Shown: one piece after another, positions 16,758 through 24,527 of the stretch | Layout of the letters: each line of letters begins with the position of its first letter | Position numbering within the stretch: the stretch's first letter is position 1 | Assembly (NCBI GenBank): GCA_028280885.1 | Contig: JANQKY010000034.1 | Span: 16,351 to 80,350 of the forward strand | Direction of reading: 5' to 3' | DNA from: Tepidamorphus sp. | GTDB taxonomy: Bacteria > Pseudomonadota > Alphaproteobacteria > Rhizobiales > Tepidamorphaceae | Length of the DNA: 64,000 nt | The notes under the pieces: model-generated | Databases searched by the model: none | Told to the model about the DNA's origin: nothing | Seen by the model: only the letters and a program-made list of their open reading frames with translations | Program-made: the position numbers and the translations under genes

Positions 16758-17363
16758 CGCGGATCGCGAGGTCAGTCCACGACCCCTGCGGTCAGCCAGC
16801 AGCTTCATGACCACCGCGACGATCAGGATGCACAGCGCCGTCTTCGATATGGTCTCCATCGTGCCCTCGATCAGAAGGGCGTGCGCGATGGCGCCTGCGA
16901 CAATCACCAGCGCAAGGGACACGTGGCCGATGCGCCATAATCGCGGCCGCAGGCGCAGTGGCCGACGCAGCGTGGCCAGAAGCGCGGTCGCGAAGACCGC
17001 CCACATGGCGATCACGCCCCAGGCCGAAAACGGCGTCGGCGACCGGAACAGCAGCGCGTCGACGACGTCCGGCGGGCTGGTGATCCAAAGACCCGCGACA
17101 TGGACGATCACGGCAACGACCAGCGTGCCGCCGACCAACAGATGCAACCGCCTGCGGCGATAGGGCGACAGTCCCGGCAGGTAGCCGCCGATCAGCATCG
17201 GCTGCAGGAGCAGAAGGCTTAAGGAAACGACGCCGGCGAAGCCCGCCGCGATATAGACCGGCTGGCGCCAGGCGAGCAGCGGGCTTGCCGCGGCCGCGAT
17301 GACCGGTACGGCCACGGCGAGCGCCACGACGGCCCAGATCACGACCGCGCGTGCCGGCCGCAT
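16746..17363 (-). CDS. Ferric reductase-like transmembrane protein
   Basis: A 205-residue integral membrane protein with about six hydrophobic helices. Histidines suited to ligating two haems sit in helices as RRRLHLLVGG, VIVHVAGLW, RIGHVSLALV and AIAHALLIEG, the pattern of the ferric_reduct/MsrQ-like domain. It lacks the FAD/NAD-binding half of full ferric reductases, so it would pass electrons to or from a partner. It starts 20 bases after the stop of the Tat-exported intradiol-dioxygenase-like gene and is probably cotranscribed with it. Its last 12 bases overlap the end of the convergent AraC gene. Confidence 0.8.
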   Translation of the reverse strand: MRPARAVVIWAVVALAVAVPVIAAAASPLLAWRQPVYIAAGFAGVVSLSLLLLQPMLIGGYLPGLSPYRRRRLHLLVGGTLVVAVIVHVAGLWITSPPDVVDALLFRSPTPFSAWGVIAMWAVFATALLATLRRPLRLRPRLWRIGHVSLALVIVAGAIAHALLIEGTMETISKTALCILIVAVVMKLLADRRGRGLTSRSASNR

Positions 17364-17383
17364 GCGTCGTGAACCCGATCCGC

Positions 17384-17875
17384 TCAGGCCGGCTGCAGGA
17401 CGAAATGCGCTTCGAGCGTTTTATCGCTCGCGCTCGACATCACCGGCCGCAGAAAGACCGTCTCGAAGTCGCCGCTGTCATAGGCGAGATGGCCATGCGG
17501 CTGGCCGAAGGCCGGCACGATCTGCGGCATCTCCAGGCGAAACGCGCCGTTCGCGTCGCTCAGCGTGGCCCCGTGACTGTGCCGGTCCCGCTCGTGCCCC
17601 TCCGTCGTATGCGCCCAGATCTGGATACGTTGGCCGGAGAGCGGCGCCCCGTCGCCGGCGCGCCGGACGGTTCCCGACATCCAGAAGCCGCCGCCGCCGA
17701 TGCGCTCGACGATCGGCGCGTTCGGCAGGTAGTTGTTGGACCCGCCGCGCATCGAGCGTGTCGGCTGAAGGCCGGCTGCCTGGGCGGGAACGATCAGGCC
17801 CGACGCGGCGCCGGCTGCCACCGCAGCGCCGCCGGCGGCGAGGAAAGCGCGGCGATTGAGCAAGACGGCTGTCAT
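17384..17875 (-). CDS. Tat-exported intradiol ring-cleavage dioxygenase-like protein
   Basis: A 163-residue protein. The start MTAVLLNRRAFLAAGG carries a twin-arginine signal (NRRAFL), cleaved near PAQAAG. The mature part has the beta-sandwich features of intradiol dioxygenases: GTVRRAGDGAPLSGQRIQIWAHTTEG, HGATLSDANGAFRLEMP and a PHGHLAYD segment. The iron ligands of this family are two Tyr and two His; His residues are visible in the last two blocks, but I cannot confirm both tyrosines, and the protein is shorter than catalytic homologues (about 200-260). An AGGAG site precedes ATG 17875; the longer frame is not supported. It is paired with the haem membrane protein downstream. Confidence 0.72.
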   Translation of the reverse strand: MTAVLLNRRAFLAAGGAAVAAGAASGLIVPAQAAGLQPTRSMRGGSNNYLPNAPIVERIGGGGFWMSGTVRRAGDGAPLSGQRIQIWAHTTEGHERDRHSHGATLSDANGAFRLEMPQIVPAFGQPHGHLAYDSGDFETVFLRPVMSSASDKTLEAHFVLQPA

Positions 17876-18053
17876 GATACGGAACTCCTGATGATCGCAC
17901 TGCCGGGCCGGCCGGAAATCGAACAGGCCGGACTTGCCGGTGTCGATGATGACGTAGTGCATCTTAGTTGGATTACCAATAGCTGCCGTCCTTCGCGTGG
18001 CGGACCGCCCTCACAGTTGCGTGAGGGTATCCTTCCTCGCCGGGGCTTGCCGG

Positions 18054-18461
18054 TCAGAGCGTGCCGGCCACCGCGGCCACGGGCGTGACGCCGCGAATCA
18101 GGGCGGCGCATTCTTCCTGCGGCGAAAACGACGGGCCGAACCTGCACGCGCCGACGATGAATTCATATTGAGTGGCCTCGTCACACGGCGCATGTGGCGC
18201 TTCGAAAAGCGCGGTCGCGCTTTCGCCCGGAGCGAGATTGACGAATGACGCACCGCGGCTGCGTCCGACGTGTTCCTCCCCGATCCTGGAGGCCACGTAG
18301 CCGTTGATTTCGGTCAACGGCGCGTCGCTCTCGTTCGTCAGTTTCAGGGTAACACCGCAATAATACTCGCGGAAACTCGTGCCCTCGAACTCAAGCCGAT
18401 ACTCCGCCCAGGCGGGTGCTGCCGTGACCAGCAGCATGACGGTCGCGAGACCATAGTGCAT
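18054..18461 (-). CDS. Small exported protein of unknown function
   Basis: A 135-residue protein with a clean signal peptide (MHYGLATVMLLVTAAPAWAE). The mature domain contains four cysteines (YYCGVTLKL, HAPCDEA, GACRFG, EECAAL) that could form two disulfides, and an Ig-like pattern (VTLKLTNESDAPLTEINGYV; LAPGESATALF), suggesting a small periplasmic beta-sandwich. ATG 18461 is preferred because GGAGAAAG sits directly before it; an in-frame ATG at 18473 is less well placed. I do not recognise a family. It stands alone on the minus strand next to the AT-rich HNH island. Confidence 0.7.
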   Translation of the reverse strand: MHYGLATVMLLVTAAPAWAEYRLEFEGTSFREYYCGVTLKLTNESDAPLTEINGYVASRIGEEHVGRSRGASFVNLAPGESATALFEAPHAPCDEATQYEFIVGACRFGPSFSPQEECAALIRGVTPVAAVAGTL

Positions 18462-18652
18462 GTCTTTCTCCATTCGCGTGGCTGAGCATCGCTCAACCGG
18501 CCTCCTCCCGTTTCCATACATGGAGCGGCGATGCCGTCGGCCAACCAGATTTACGTCTCCGCGTGGCAGCGGCCGGCTCAAAGCCGCCGAATTCATTGAA
18601 GAGATGATTTTGACGATGGCCAGGCGGGTGGAGCGGACATTCACTTTTGGTG

Positions 18653-19607
18653 TAAAACTGTAAAAGAAAAATACAACCATAGACATCTGTGCGACCTTGA
18701 ATTGGGTGTAAAAACTGCTGTGATAAAGGACATGAGAAAATGGGCTTAATAGGAACATACGATGAATTGTTGCTGAACCAGAAATCTCTCAATGATGCAC
18801 GAGTGAGCGACACTGATCATGCCGATTTTGCTGAGCTTATCCGTTTGGGTAAAGTTTTTTACCCTATCTTGTGGGAGATAAGTTAGCTTTTGGCCCATCT
18901 CGATTTTTGGGATATGAAGAAAATTCAGTGCGGAAGCATCTAAATCGCCGGAAGCGAGATGGAAGAGAAACAAACAAAGCAATTGATAATGTTCTACGAG
19001 ATCGTTTTGGGTTTCCGATTAAGCACGTGGAAGATGATGTTGTTGAAGATTCATTCCTTCAGTTTTGTAATGAATTAGGCGTGAATCCAGCAAAAAAAGC
19101 TAGAAAATACTGGATAACGCCTGATGTAATTACATGGCTAGACAATAAGCTATATTCAGATTTGGAAGAACCAGAATATTTCCAATTACCATCCAATTTT
19201 TCAGAAACAACGCGTAAAGCGATTATATTGGCGCGTGTTGGCCAAGGTGGTTTTCGTCAGGAATTAATTCGAAGGTACAGAAAGTGTTTGATAACAGGCC
19301 TTGAGGTCCATCGGCTTCTAATTGCCTCGCACATCAAGCCTTGGAAATGTTGTCGCGAAAACCCAGAAGAATGCCTAGATCCAGACAATGGGCTACTTCT
19401 ATCCCCAACATGGGATAAGCTTTTTGATTTGGGTTACATAAGTTTTTCAGCCGATGGGGAAATTCTGTTTCACAAAAAATTGTCAAAGACTGCTCGAAGA
19501 GCAATGGGGATAAAAGCAGGCTATGTTCAACTAACAATCGGTCAGAAACGATACTTGAAATACCACCGACAGCTTCACGGTTTTAAGCCTTAATCCTTAA
19601 AACTGTA
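18653..19607. mobile_element. AT-rich island with HNH gene, bounded by 10-bp direct repeats
   Basis: The DNA from about 18600 to 19640 is much richer in A and T than the rest of the window and uses AT-ending codons (AAA, AAT, TTA, ATT). The word TAAAACTGTA occurs at 18653-18662 and again at 19598-19607, bracketing the HNH reading frame. No integrase, transposase or terminal inverted repeats are visible. Foreign origin is strongly suggested by composition; the repeats as element ends are a guess, since a 10-bp match in AT-rich DNA may be chance. Confidence 0.4.
18740..19593 (+). pseudogene. HNH endonuclease gene interrupted by a frameshift
   Basis: Two adjoining frames make one HNH protein of about 285 residues. 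Frame A runs from ATG 18740 (AAGGA upstream) through MGLIGTYDELLLNQ to RLGKVFYP, stopping at TAG 18884. Frame B, open from about 18853, continues YLVGDKLAFGPSRFLGY and holds the catalytic region: CLITGLEVHRLLIASHIKPW, then CLDPDNGLLLSPTWDKLFDLGYISF, the HNH_2 pattern. The join falls at a run of six T at 18855-18860; a seventh T would restore a continuous protein. Causes may be a real mutation, programmed slippage or an assembly error. Codon use is AT-rich, unlike all neighbours. HNH proteins of this type are often restriction or defence nucleases, but no partner gene is present. Confidence 0.8.
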
Positions 19608-19707
19608 TCGCCATTGAAAAACAGCCGAAGATTTAGATAACCGTAAAGGCCTCCCTCCGGACATTCGCCGCGCAGGGTATAACCCTACGCAAGGCGGACG
19701 AAGCGAA

Positions 19708-19719
19708 GGTTGATCAACC
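19708..19719. promoter_or_regulatory. 12-bp perfect palindrome upstream of a methyltransferase gene
   Basis: GGTTGATCAACC is perfectly self-complementary and lies 92 bases before the methyltransferase start at 19812. The related word GTTGATCAACC recurs at 20659-20669, just after that gene. No regulator is assigned. Another small hairpin (AGGGT-ATAA-ACCCT type) sits at 19675-19687. Confidence 0.35.
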
Positions 19720-19811
19720 GGCGTTTTGTGACGTACCAAATTGACGCCTTGTTACTTTGGATGCGGACCGGGCACGGTTGATCTGTCTTCGTAAAGCCGA
19801 AGGGATAAAAC

Positions 19812-20633
19812 ATGACCCAGGAGAGCAGAGCCGATACCTACCTGCTGGGCAGTGCGGGAAGTACCCACCTGCGATATCGGCTGTTCAACGACGTTTACAT
19901 GCCGGGCACGCTGCAGCTTATGTCGGGCATGCAGATCTCTCCGGACATGGAGGTCCTGGAAATAGGCTGCGGCATTGGCGATACGGCCTGCTATATCGCG
20001 CAGAATCTTGTCCCGAACGGCCATGTAACAGCGTTTGACCAGTCTGCGGCTCTGATTGAAATCGCCGATCGGCAAGCCGCTGAACTGGGATTGGAAAACA
20101 TCACCTTTATATGCGCCAAAGCCCAGGATTTTCCGTTTCCGGCCGAGCGGTTTGATATCGCGCACACACGTTACGTTCTATCGTACCTGTCCGACGCAGG
20201 CGATGTCATAAGCAAGACCTATGGTGCCCTGAAGCGATCCGGCGTCTTTCTCGGCGAAGAGATCGCGCAGATCTACATAAGACAGGGCCCGACCGAATGG
20301 TACGAACGGTTGGGGTTCTGGTTTGCCAGATTGATCGAAATCGGCGGTGGTGATCCGAATTATGGCATCGATCAGATGGCGTCGGATGTGCTGGGAGCGG
20401 GTTTCGTTGACATTCGGGCATCAGCCTATTGGCCGGTGGAGGATCAGCAGAAACTCGTGGACATGCTTCGAATTGCCCTGTCGCAGGAAATGAAACAAAA
20501 CCTGGTGGATCTGGGCGTTGCAACCGAGACGGAGGTGGACGAGGTGGTCCGCGAGCTTGCAAAGCCGAACAGGGACTACGTTATCAGCGCTTCCATGGCC
20601 GCTCAGATTACCGGCCGAAAGGTGTCGTCATAG
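19812..20633 (+). CDS. Class I SAM-dependent methyltransferase
   Basis: A 273-residue cytosolic methyltransferase. The SAM-binding motif I is VLEIGCGIGDTACYIA (about residues 48-63), motif II is the acidic end of HVTAFDQSAAL, and motif III lies near FDIAHTRYVLSYLSDA. The fold resembles UbiE/arsenite-type or natural-product methyltransferases; the substrate cannot be identified. Codon use is more relaxed than in the core genes, and it lies just downstream of the AT-rich HNH island, so it may also be an acquired gene. Its end overlaps a convergent candidate ORF on the minus strand. Confidence 0.85.
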   Translation: MTQESRADTYLLGSAGSTHLRYRLFNDVYMPGTLQLMSGMQISPDMEVLEIGCGIGDTACYIAQNLVPNGHVTAFDQSAALIEIADRQAAELGLENITFICAKAQDFPFPAERFDIAHTRYVLSYLSDAGDVISKTYGALKRSGVFLGEEIAQIYIRQGPTEWYERLGFWFARLIEIGGGDPNYGIDQMASDVLGAGFVDIRASAYWPVEDQQKLVDMLRIALSQEMKQNLVDLGVATETEVDEVVRELAKPNRDYVISASMAAQITGRKVSS

Positions 20634-20856
20634 ACCTCTGGCGCAGATGGTCCTTAAAGTTGATCAACCTTCCAGGCGCGATATCGGGGTCGGTGTCGGT
20701 CATCTGCCGCGCCACAGGGCAAGGGGCAGGCTTCGTAACAGGGACGCCGCCCTGGGGCGAGGCTGCGCGCAATTCGTCCCGAACCATCAGATTTGATTTC
20801 CAGCCATTGCCGATGACGTCGGTGCGGAAATAGGCACGCCCCTGCGAATCTGGCAT
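20608..20856 (-). CDS. Hypothetical protein, 82 residues
   Basis: The frame begins MPDSQGRAYFRTDVIGNGWK and ends in MTTPFGR, overlapping 26 bases of the convergent methyltransferase 3' end. Codon choice is coding-like (TTC CGC ACC GAC GTC ATC GGC), and AGGAAAG lies 5-6 bases before ATG 20856. No signal peptide or membrane segment is visible, and I recognise no family. It may be a small real gene or the end of an older, larger one. Without it the 263 bases between the methyltransferase and the DUF1761 gene would hold no gene. Confidence 0.4.
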   Translation of the reverse strand: MPDSQGRAYFRTDVIGNGWKSNLMVRDELRAASPQGGVPVTKPAPCPVARQMTDTDPDIAPGRLINFKDHLRQRSMTTPFGR

Positions 20857-20896
20857 CAGTCTTTCCTAGCGGGAACTCATTGAGAGGTCGGAACCA

Positions 20897-21295
20897 ATGG
20901 TATTCGCAGGCATCAACTATATCGCGGTGATCGTGGCGGCGATCGTCGGTTTCGCCGCCGGTTCGGTCTGGTATGCCGCGTTCGGCGCGGCCTGGCGGGC
21001 GGCGCTGGGGCAGACGGAGGCCTTCAAGCCGCGCCCCGGTCCGTTCATCACCGCGATCCTGGCGCAACTGCTGATGGCCTATATGCTGGCCGGCGTGCTC
21101 GGCCATCTCGGCGACGTCACCCTGCAGAACGGCATCGTCGGCGGCGCCTTCATCTGGCTCGGCTTCGTCGCCACCACCATCGCCGTCAACGATTCCTTTC
21201 AGGGCGCGAATGTCTCGCTGACGCTGATCGATGCCGGGCACTGGCTGGTGGTGCTCGTCCTGATGGGCGGGGTGATCGGCCTGTTCGGGGCGTAG
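20897..21295 (+). CDS. DUF1761 membrane protein
   Basis: A 132-residue integral membrane protein with four predicted helices: [60 protein letters not shown] and [17 protein letters not shown]. The N-terminal Y/W-rich turn [13 protein letters not shown] and the [20 protein letters not shown] block are the usual DUF1761 features. The function is unknown in the family. A GAGAGG site precedes the ATG. It lies 146 bases upstream of acsA on the same strand. Confidence 0.85.
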   Translation: MVFAGINYIAVIVAAIVGFAAGSVWYAAFGAAWRAALGQTEAFKPRPGPFITAILAQLLMAYMLAGVLGHLGDVTLQNGIVGGAFIWLGFVATTIAVNDSFQGANVSLTLIDAGHWLVVLVLMGGVIGLFGA

Positions 21296-21441
21296 GGCAA
21301 AACCTGAGCCTAAAGTTCGAGAGAGCGGACATTGCCGGGGGCCGGTGCGATCCGCATAATGCCGCGCGCGTGAACAGTCGAACGAGACGGCTGGACAAGA
21401 TTGCGCGGGTCCGGGGATCAGTATCGAGGGAGGTTGTGGCC

Positions 21442-23385
21442 ATGCAGGGCGAGGTCTATCCCGTTTCGGCGGAGTGGCGGAAACAGGCGTTTATCGACGA
21501 TGCCAGGTATCAGGAGATGTACCGGCAGTCGGTCGAGGACCCGGAGGCGTTCTGGGGCGAGCAGGGCAAGCGGCTCGACTGGATCAAGCCCTACGGCACG
21601 GTCAAGAACACCTCGTATGACTACGACAACGTCTCGATCAAGTGGTTCGAGGACGGCACGCTCAACGTCGCGGCCAATTGCATCGACCGGCATCTTGCCG
21701 ACCGCGCCGACCAGGTGGCGATCATCTGGGAAGGCGACGACATCTATACCGACCGCAAGATCACCTATGCTGAGCTGCACGGGGAAGTCTGCCGCTTCGC
21801 CAACGTGCTGAAGGGCCTCGGCGTCGGCAAGGGCGACCGCGTCGTCATCTATCTGCCGATGATCCCCGAAGCGGCCTATGCGATGCTCGCCTGCGCGCGG
21901 ATCGGGGCGATCCACTCGATCGTCTTCGCCGGCTTCTCCGCCGATGCGCTCGCCGACCGCGTCAACGACTGCGACGCCAGGCTGCTGATCACCGCCGATC
22001 ACGCACCGCGCGGCGGCCGCGTCACCAAGCTCAAGGACAACGCCAACGCCGCCCTGCGCCGTTGCAAGGACACGGTCAAATGCCTGGTCGTGCGCCGCAC
22101 CGGCCAGCCGGTCGCCTGGCATCCGGAGCGCGACGTCTGGTATCACGAGGCCGCGGCGACGGTGTCGACCGACTGTCCGCCGGAGGAGATGAACGCCGAG
22201 GACCCGCTGTTCATCCTCTATACGTCCGGCTCGACGGGCAAGCCGAAGGGTGTGGTGCACACGACCGGCGGCTATCTGCTCTACGCGGCGATGACGCACG
22301 AACTGGTGTTCGACTATCATGAGGGCGACATCTTCTGGTGCACCGCCGATGTCGGCTGGGTCACCGGCCACAGCTACATCGTCTACGGCCCGCTCGCCAA
22401 CGGCGCGACGACGCTGATGTTCGAGGGCGTGCCGACCTATCCCGACGCCGGCCGGTTCTGGGAGGTCTGCGCCAAGCACAAGGTCAACCAGTTCTATACC
22501 GCACCAACCGCGATCCGCGCGCTGATGGGGCAGGGCACCGAGCCGGTCGAGAAACACGACCTGTCTTCGCTCAAGCTGCTCGGCTCGGTCGGCGAGCCGA
22601 TCAATCCGGAAGCCTGGAAATGGTATTACGAGGTGGTCGGCAAGTCGCGCTGCCCGATCGTCGATACCTGGTGGCAGACGGAGACCGGCGGCCACCTGAT
22701 CACGCCGCTGCCGGGCGCGACGGCCCTGAAACCCGGCTCGGCGACGCGGCCGTTCTTCGGCATCAAGCCGGTGCTGCTCGACGACAAGGGCAACGAGATC
22801 GCCGAGACCGAGGCCGACGGCGTGCTGTGCATCAAGGACAGCTGGCCCGGCCAGATGCGCACCGTGTGGGGCGATCACGACCGGTTCGTGGCGACCTATT
22901 TCGAGATGTACAAGGGCTATTATTTCTCCGGCGACGGCTGCCGGCGCGATGCCGACGGCTATTACTGGATCACCGGCCGCGTCGACGACGTGCTGAACGT
23001 GTCGGGACACCGCATGGGCACGGCCGAGGTGGAAAGCGCGCTGGTCGCCCATCCCAAGGTCTCGGAGGCCGCCGTCGTCGGCTATCCGCACGACATCAAG
23101 GGCCAGGGCATCTATTGCTACGTCACGCTGATGGCGGGCGAGGAGCCGTCCGATGACCTCAAGACCGAACTGCGCAACTGGGTGCGCTCGGAAATCGGCC
23201 CGATCGCCTCGCCCGACCTCATCCAGTGGGCGCCGGGCCTGCCGAAGACCCGGTCGGGCAAGATCATGCGCCGCATCCTGCGCAAGATCGCCGAGGACGA
23301 TTTCTCCAATCTCGGCGACACCTCGACGCTCGCCGATCCCGGTGTCGTCGACGACCTGATCGAGAACCGGCAGAACAAGGGTTGA
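21442..23385 (+). CDS. acsA: Acetyl-coenzyme A synthetase
   Basis: A 647-residue enzyme activating acetate to acetyl-CoA through acetyl-AMP. The adenylation P-loop [21 protein letters not shown], the [12 protein letters not shown] motif and [25 protein letters not shown] are all intact. The C-terminal acetylatable lysine lies in [16 protein letters not shown], so PatZ/CobB-type control is possible. Start ATG 21442 is supported by AGGGAGG 8-9 bases upstream and by the usual N-terminus; the frame extends further but without a site. A small SnoaL-like gene follows 31 bases later and may be cotranscribed. Confidence 0.97.
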   Translation: MQGEVYPVSAEWRKQAFIDDARYQEMYRQSVEDPEAFWGEQGKRLDWIKPYGTVKNTSYDYDNVSIKWFEDGTLNVAANCIDRHLADRADQVAIIWEGDDIYTDRKITYAELHGEVCRFANVLKGLGVGKGDRVVIYLPMIPEAAYAMLACARIGAIHSIVFAGFSADALADRVNDCDARLLITADHAPRGGRVTKLKDNANAALRRCKDTVKCLVVRRTGQPVAWHPERDVWYHEAAATVSTDCPPEEMNAEDPLFILYTSGSTGKPKGVVHTTGGYLLYAAMTHELVFDYHEGDIFWCTADVGWVTGHSYIVYGPLANGATTLMFEGVPTYPDAGRFWEVCAKHKVNQFYTAPTAIRALMGQGTEPVEKHDLSSLKLLGSVGEPINPEAWKWYYEVVGKSRCPIVDTWWQTETGGHLITPLPGATALKPGSATRPFFGIKPVLLDDKGNEIAETEADGVLCIKDSWPGQMRTVWGDHDRFVATYFEMYKGYYFSGDGCRRDADGYYWITGRVDDVLNVSGHRMGTAEVESALVAHPKVSEAAVVGYPHDIKGQGIYCYVTLMAGEEPSDDLKTELRNWVRSEIGPIASPDLIQWAPGLPKTRSGKIMRRILRKIAEDDFSNLGDTSTLADPGVVDDLIENRQNKG

Positions 23386-23416
23386 GCCGCACGCGGCCCG
23401 AACAGGAGAGGCGCCG

Positions 23417-23824
23417 ATGCCGGATGTGGTCTCGCCGGTCAGCGCGGAGGCGCTGTTCGTCGATTTCGTCGAGGCCTTCAAGGCGCTCGACTACGACCGG
23501 CTCGCCGGTCTGCTCGATGCCGATCTCGTCAGTCTCGTCACCAATGCGGAGGGCGGGGCGAGCGAGCTTGTCGGCCGCGCCGCCTATCTCGACGCGATCC
23601 GCTCCGTCGACTATGCGTCGGCCCGGCTCGACATCCGGATAACGCAGATCCTGACCGTCAAGCCGGGCCAGGCGCTCGCCATGGTCGAGATCAGGGCGGA
23701 ACGAAAGGGGCGCGACCTCCACAATTTCGCGGCGTTCCTGGTCGATGCCGATAACGGAATGATCAAAGGTCTGCGGATGGTCGAGGCCCTGCCGGCCTAT
23801 AGCGATGCGTTCTGGAAGACCTAA
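23417..23824 (+). CDS. SnoaL/NTF2-like fold protein
   Basis: A 135-residue protein with the cone-shaped NTF2-like pattern: an N-terminal helix pair (SAEALFVDFVEAFKALDYDRLAGLLDADLVSL), the GRAAYLDAIRS segment, and a curved sheet (HNFAAFLVDADNGMIKGLRMVEALPAYSDAFW). Such domains serve as isomerases, cyclases or binding modules, and no catalytic residues can be assigned. An AGGAGAGG site precedes the ATG. It sits 31 bases after acsA, suggesting one transcript. Its last four bases overlap the convergent nuclease-like gene. Confidence 0.78.
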   Translation: MPDVVSPVSAEALFVDFVEAFKALDYDRLAGLLDADLVSLVTNAEGGASELVGRAAYLDAIRSVDYASARLDIRITQILTVKPGQALAMVEIRAERKGRDLHNFAAFLVDADNGMIKGLRMVEALPAYSDAFWKT

Positions 23825-24252
23825 CCGACGCACCAGTCTCGCCGCGCCGCGCCGTCATAGCGCCGCGCGGCGCCGGCGGTCAGCAGGACGGACGCCAGGT
23901 CGCGGCCATCGGCAAGGGTGACGTCGGCGAGCACCCGGCCGTGATACTTGTCGGGGGTGACCTTGAACAGCGTCACGGTCCCGGCCCCGGTCGCATCGGC
24001 TGCCTGTTCGGCCGCGTCTCTGGCTTGGCGCTTTTCCCTGTCGCAGCGGCCGCGCAGTTCCGGCGCGTCGATGCCGCGAACGCGCACCAGCACGCGGATC
24101 TCCTGGCCAAGCCAGATATGCGCCCGCACCGCCAGCGTATCGCCGTCGACGACGCGCTCGATCGTTGCCGGGATCGGGCCGGTCAAGGTCTCGGCCGCGA
24201 CGGCGGCAGGGCACGACAGCGAGAGCGCCAGGGCGATGGTTCGGATCGACAT
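23821..24252 (-). CDS. Exported thermonuclease-like (SNase) protein
   Basis: A 143-residue protein with a signal peptide (ALALSLSCPAAVAAE) followed by a staphylococcal-nuclease OB fold: ATIERVVDGDTLAVRAHIWLGQ, VRVRGIDAPELRGRCDREKRQARDAA, and DKYHGRVLADVTLADGRDLASVLLTAG. The catalytic Arg, Glu and Arg of nuclease are represented by R in VRVRGIDAPE, E in APELRG and R in YHGRVLA, so activity is plausible. It is periplasmic or secreted. It is transcribed away from the collagen-like genes and ends within the stop of the SnoaL-like gene. Confidence 0.82.
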   Translation of the reverse strand: MSIRTIALALSLSCPAAVAAETLTGPIPATIERVVDGDTLAVRAHIWLGQEIRVLVRVRGIDAPELRGRCDREKRQARDAAEQAADATGAGTVTLFKVTPDKYHGRVLADVTLADGRDLASVLLTAGAARRYDGAARRDWCVG

Positions 24253-24262
24253 GATCCTCTAA

Positions 24263-24302
24263 TAGGAATTATTTCTGATTTATGCCAGCAAAAATTCCTA
24301 TT
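24263..24302. promoter_or_regulatory. AT-rich inverted repeat in a divergent promoter region
   Basis: ATAGGAATT at 24263-24271 is matched by AATTCCTAT at 24294-24302, with 22 bases between. It lies 11 bases upstream of the SNase-like start (24252) and 226 bases before the first collagen-like gene. The segment is strikingly AT-rich for this genome, so it could be an operator or a nucleoid-protein site. I cannot assign a regulator. The remaining 225 bases up to 24527 hold no recognisable gene. Confidence 0.35.
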
Positions 24303-24527
24303 TCCTGCCCGGCCACAGAGCATCGGCTTTGCTAGCGATTGGCGATCTGATCCGATGTTGCGGTTGGTCGCCGGGGTTCGACGCGCACACGCTCGCGGCC
24401 GGTATCGCTTTGGCCGATGCCGAATGCAGCGCCGGTCCGTGCGCGTTTTTCGACACCAGGAAAGCCGCGTGCTACAACACAAACGCGGAAGTTGCAGATT
24501 GCGACGAATGTTCATGGGGAAGCATCG

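Noticed and set aside
18851..18862. Classical -1 programmed frameshift heptamer in the HNH gene
   Set aside because: The zero-frame codons GTT TTT do not form an X XXY YYZ heptamer and no downstream stem-loop was evident; simple T-run mutation is likelier, though slippage is not excluded.
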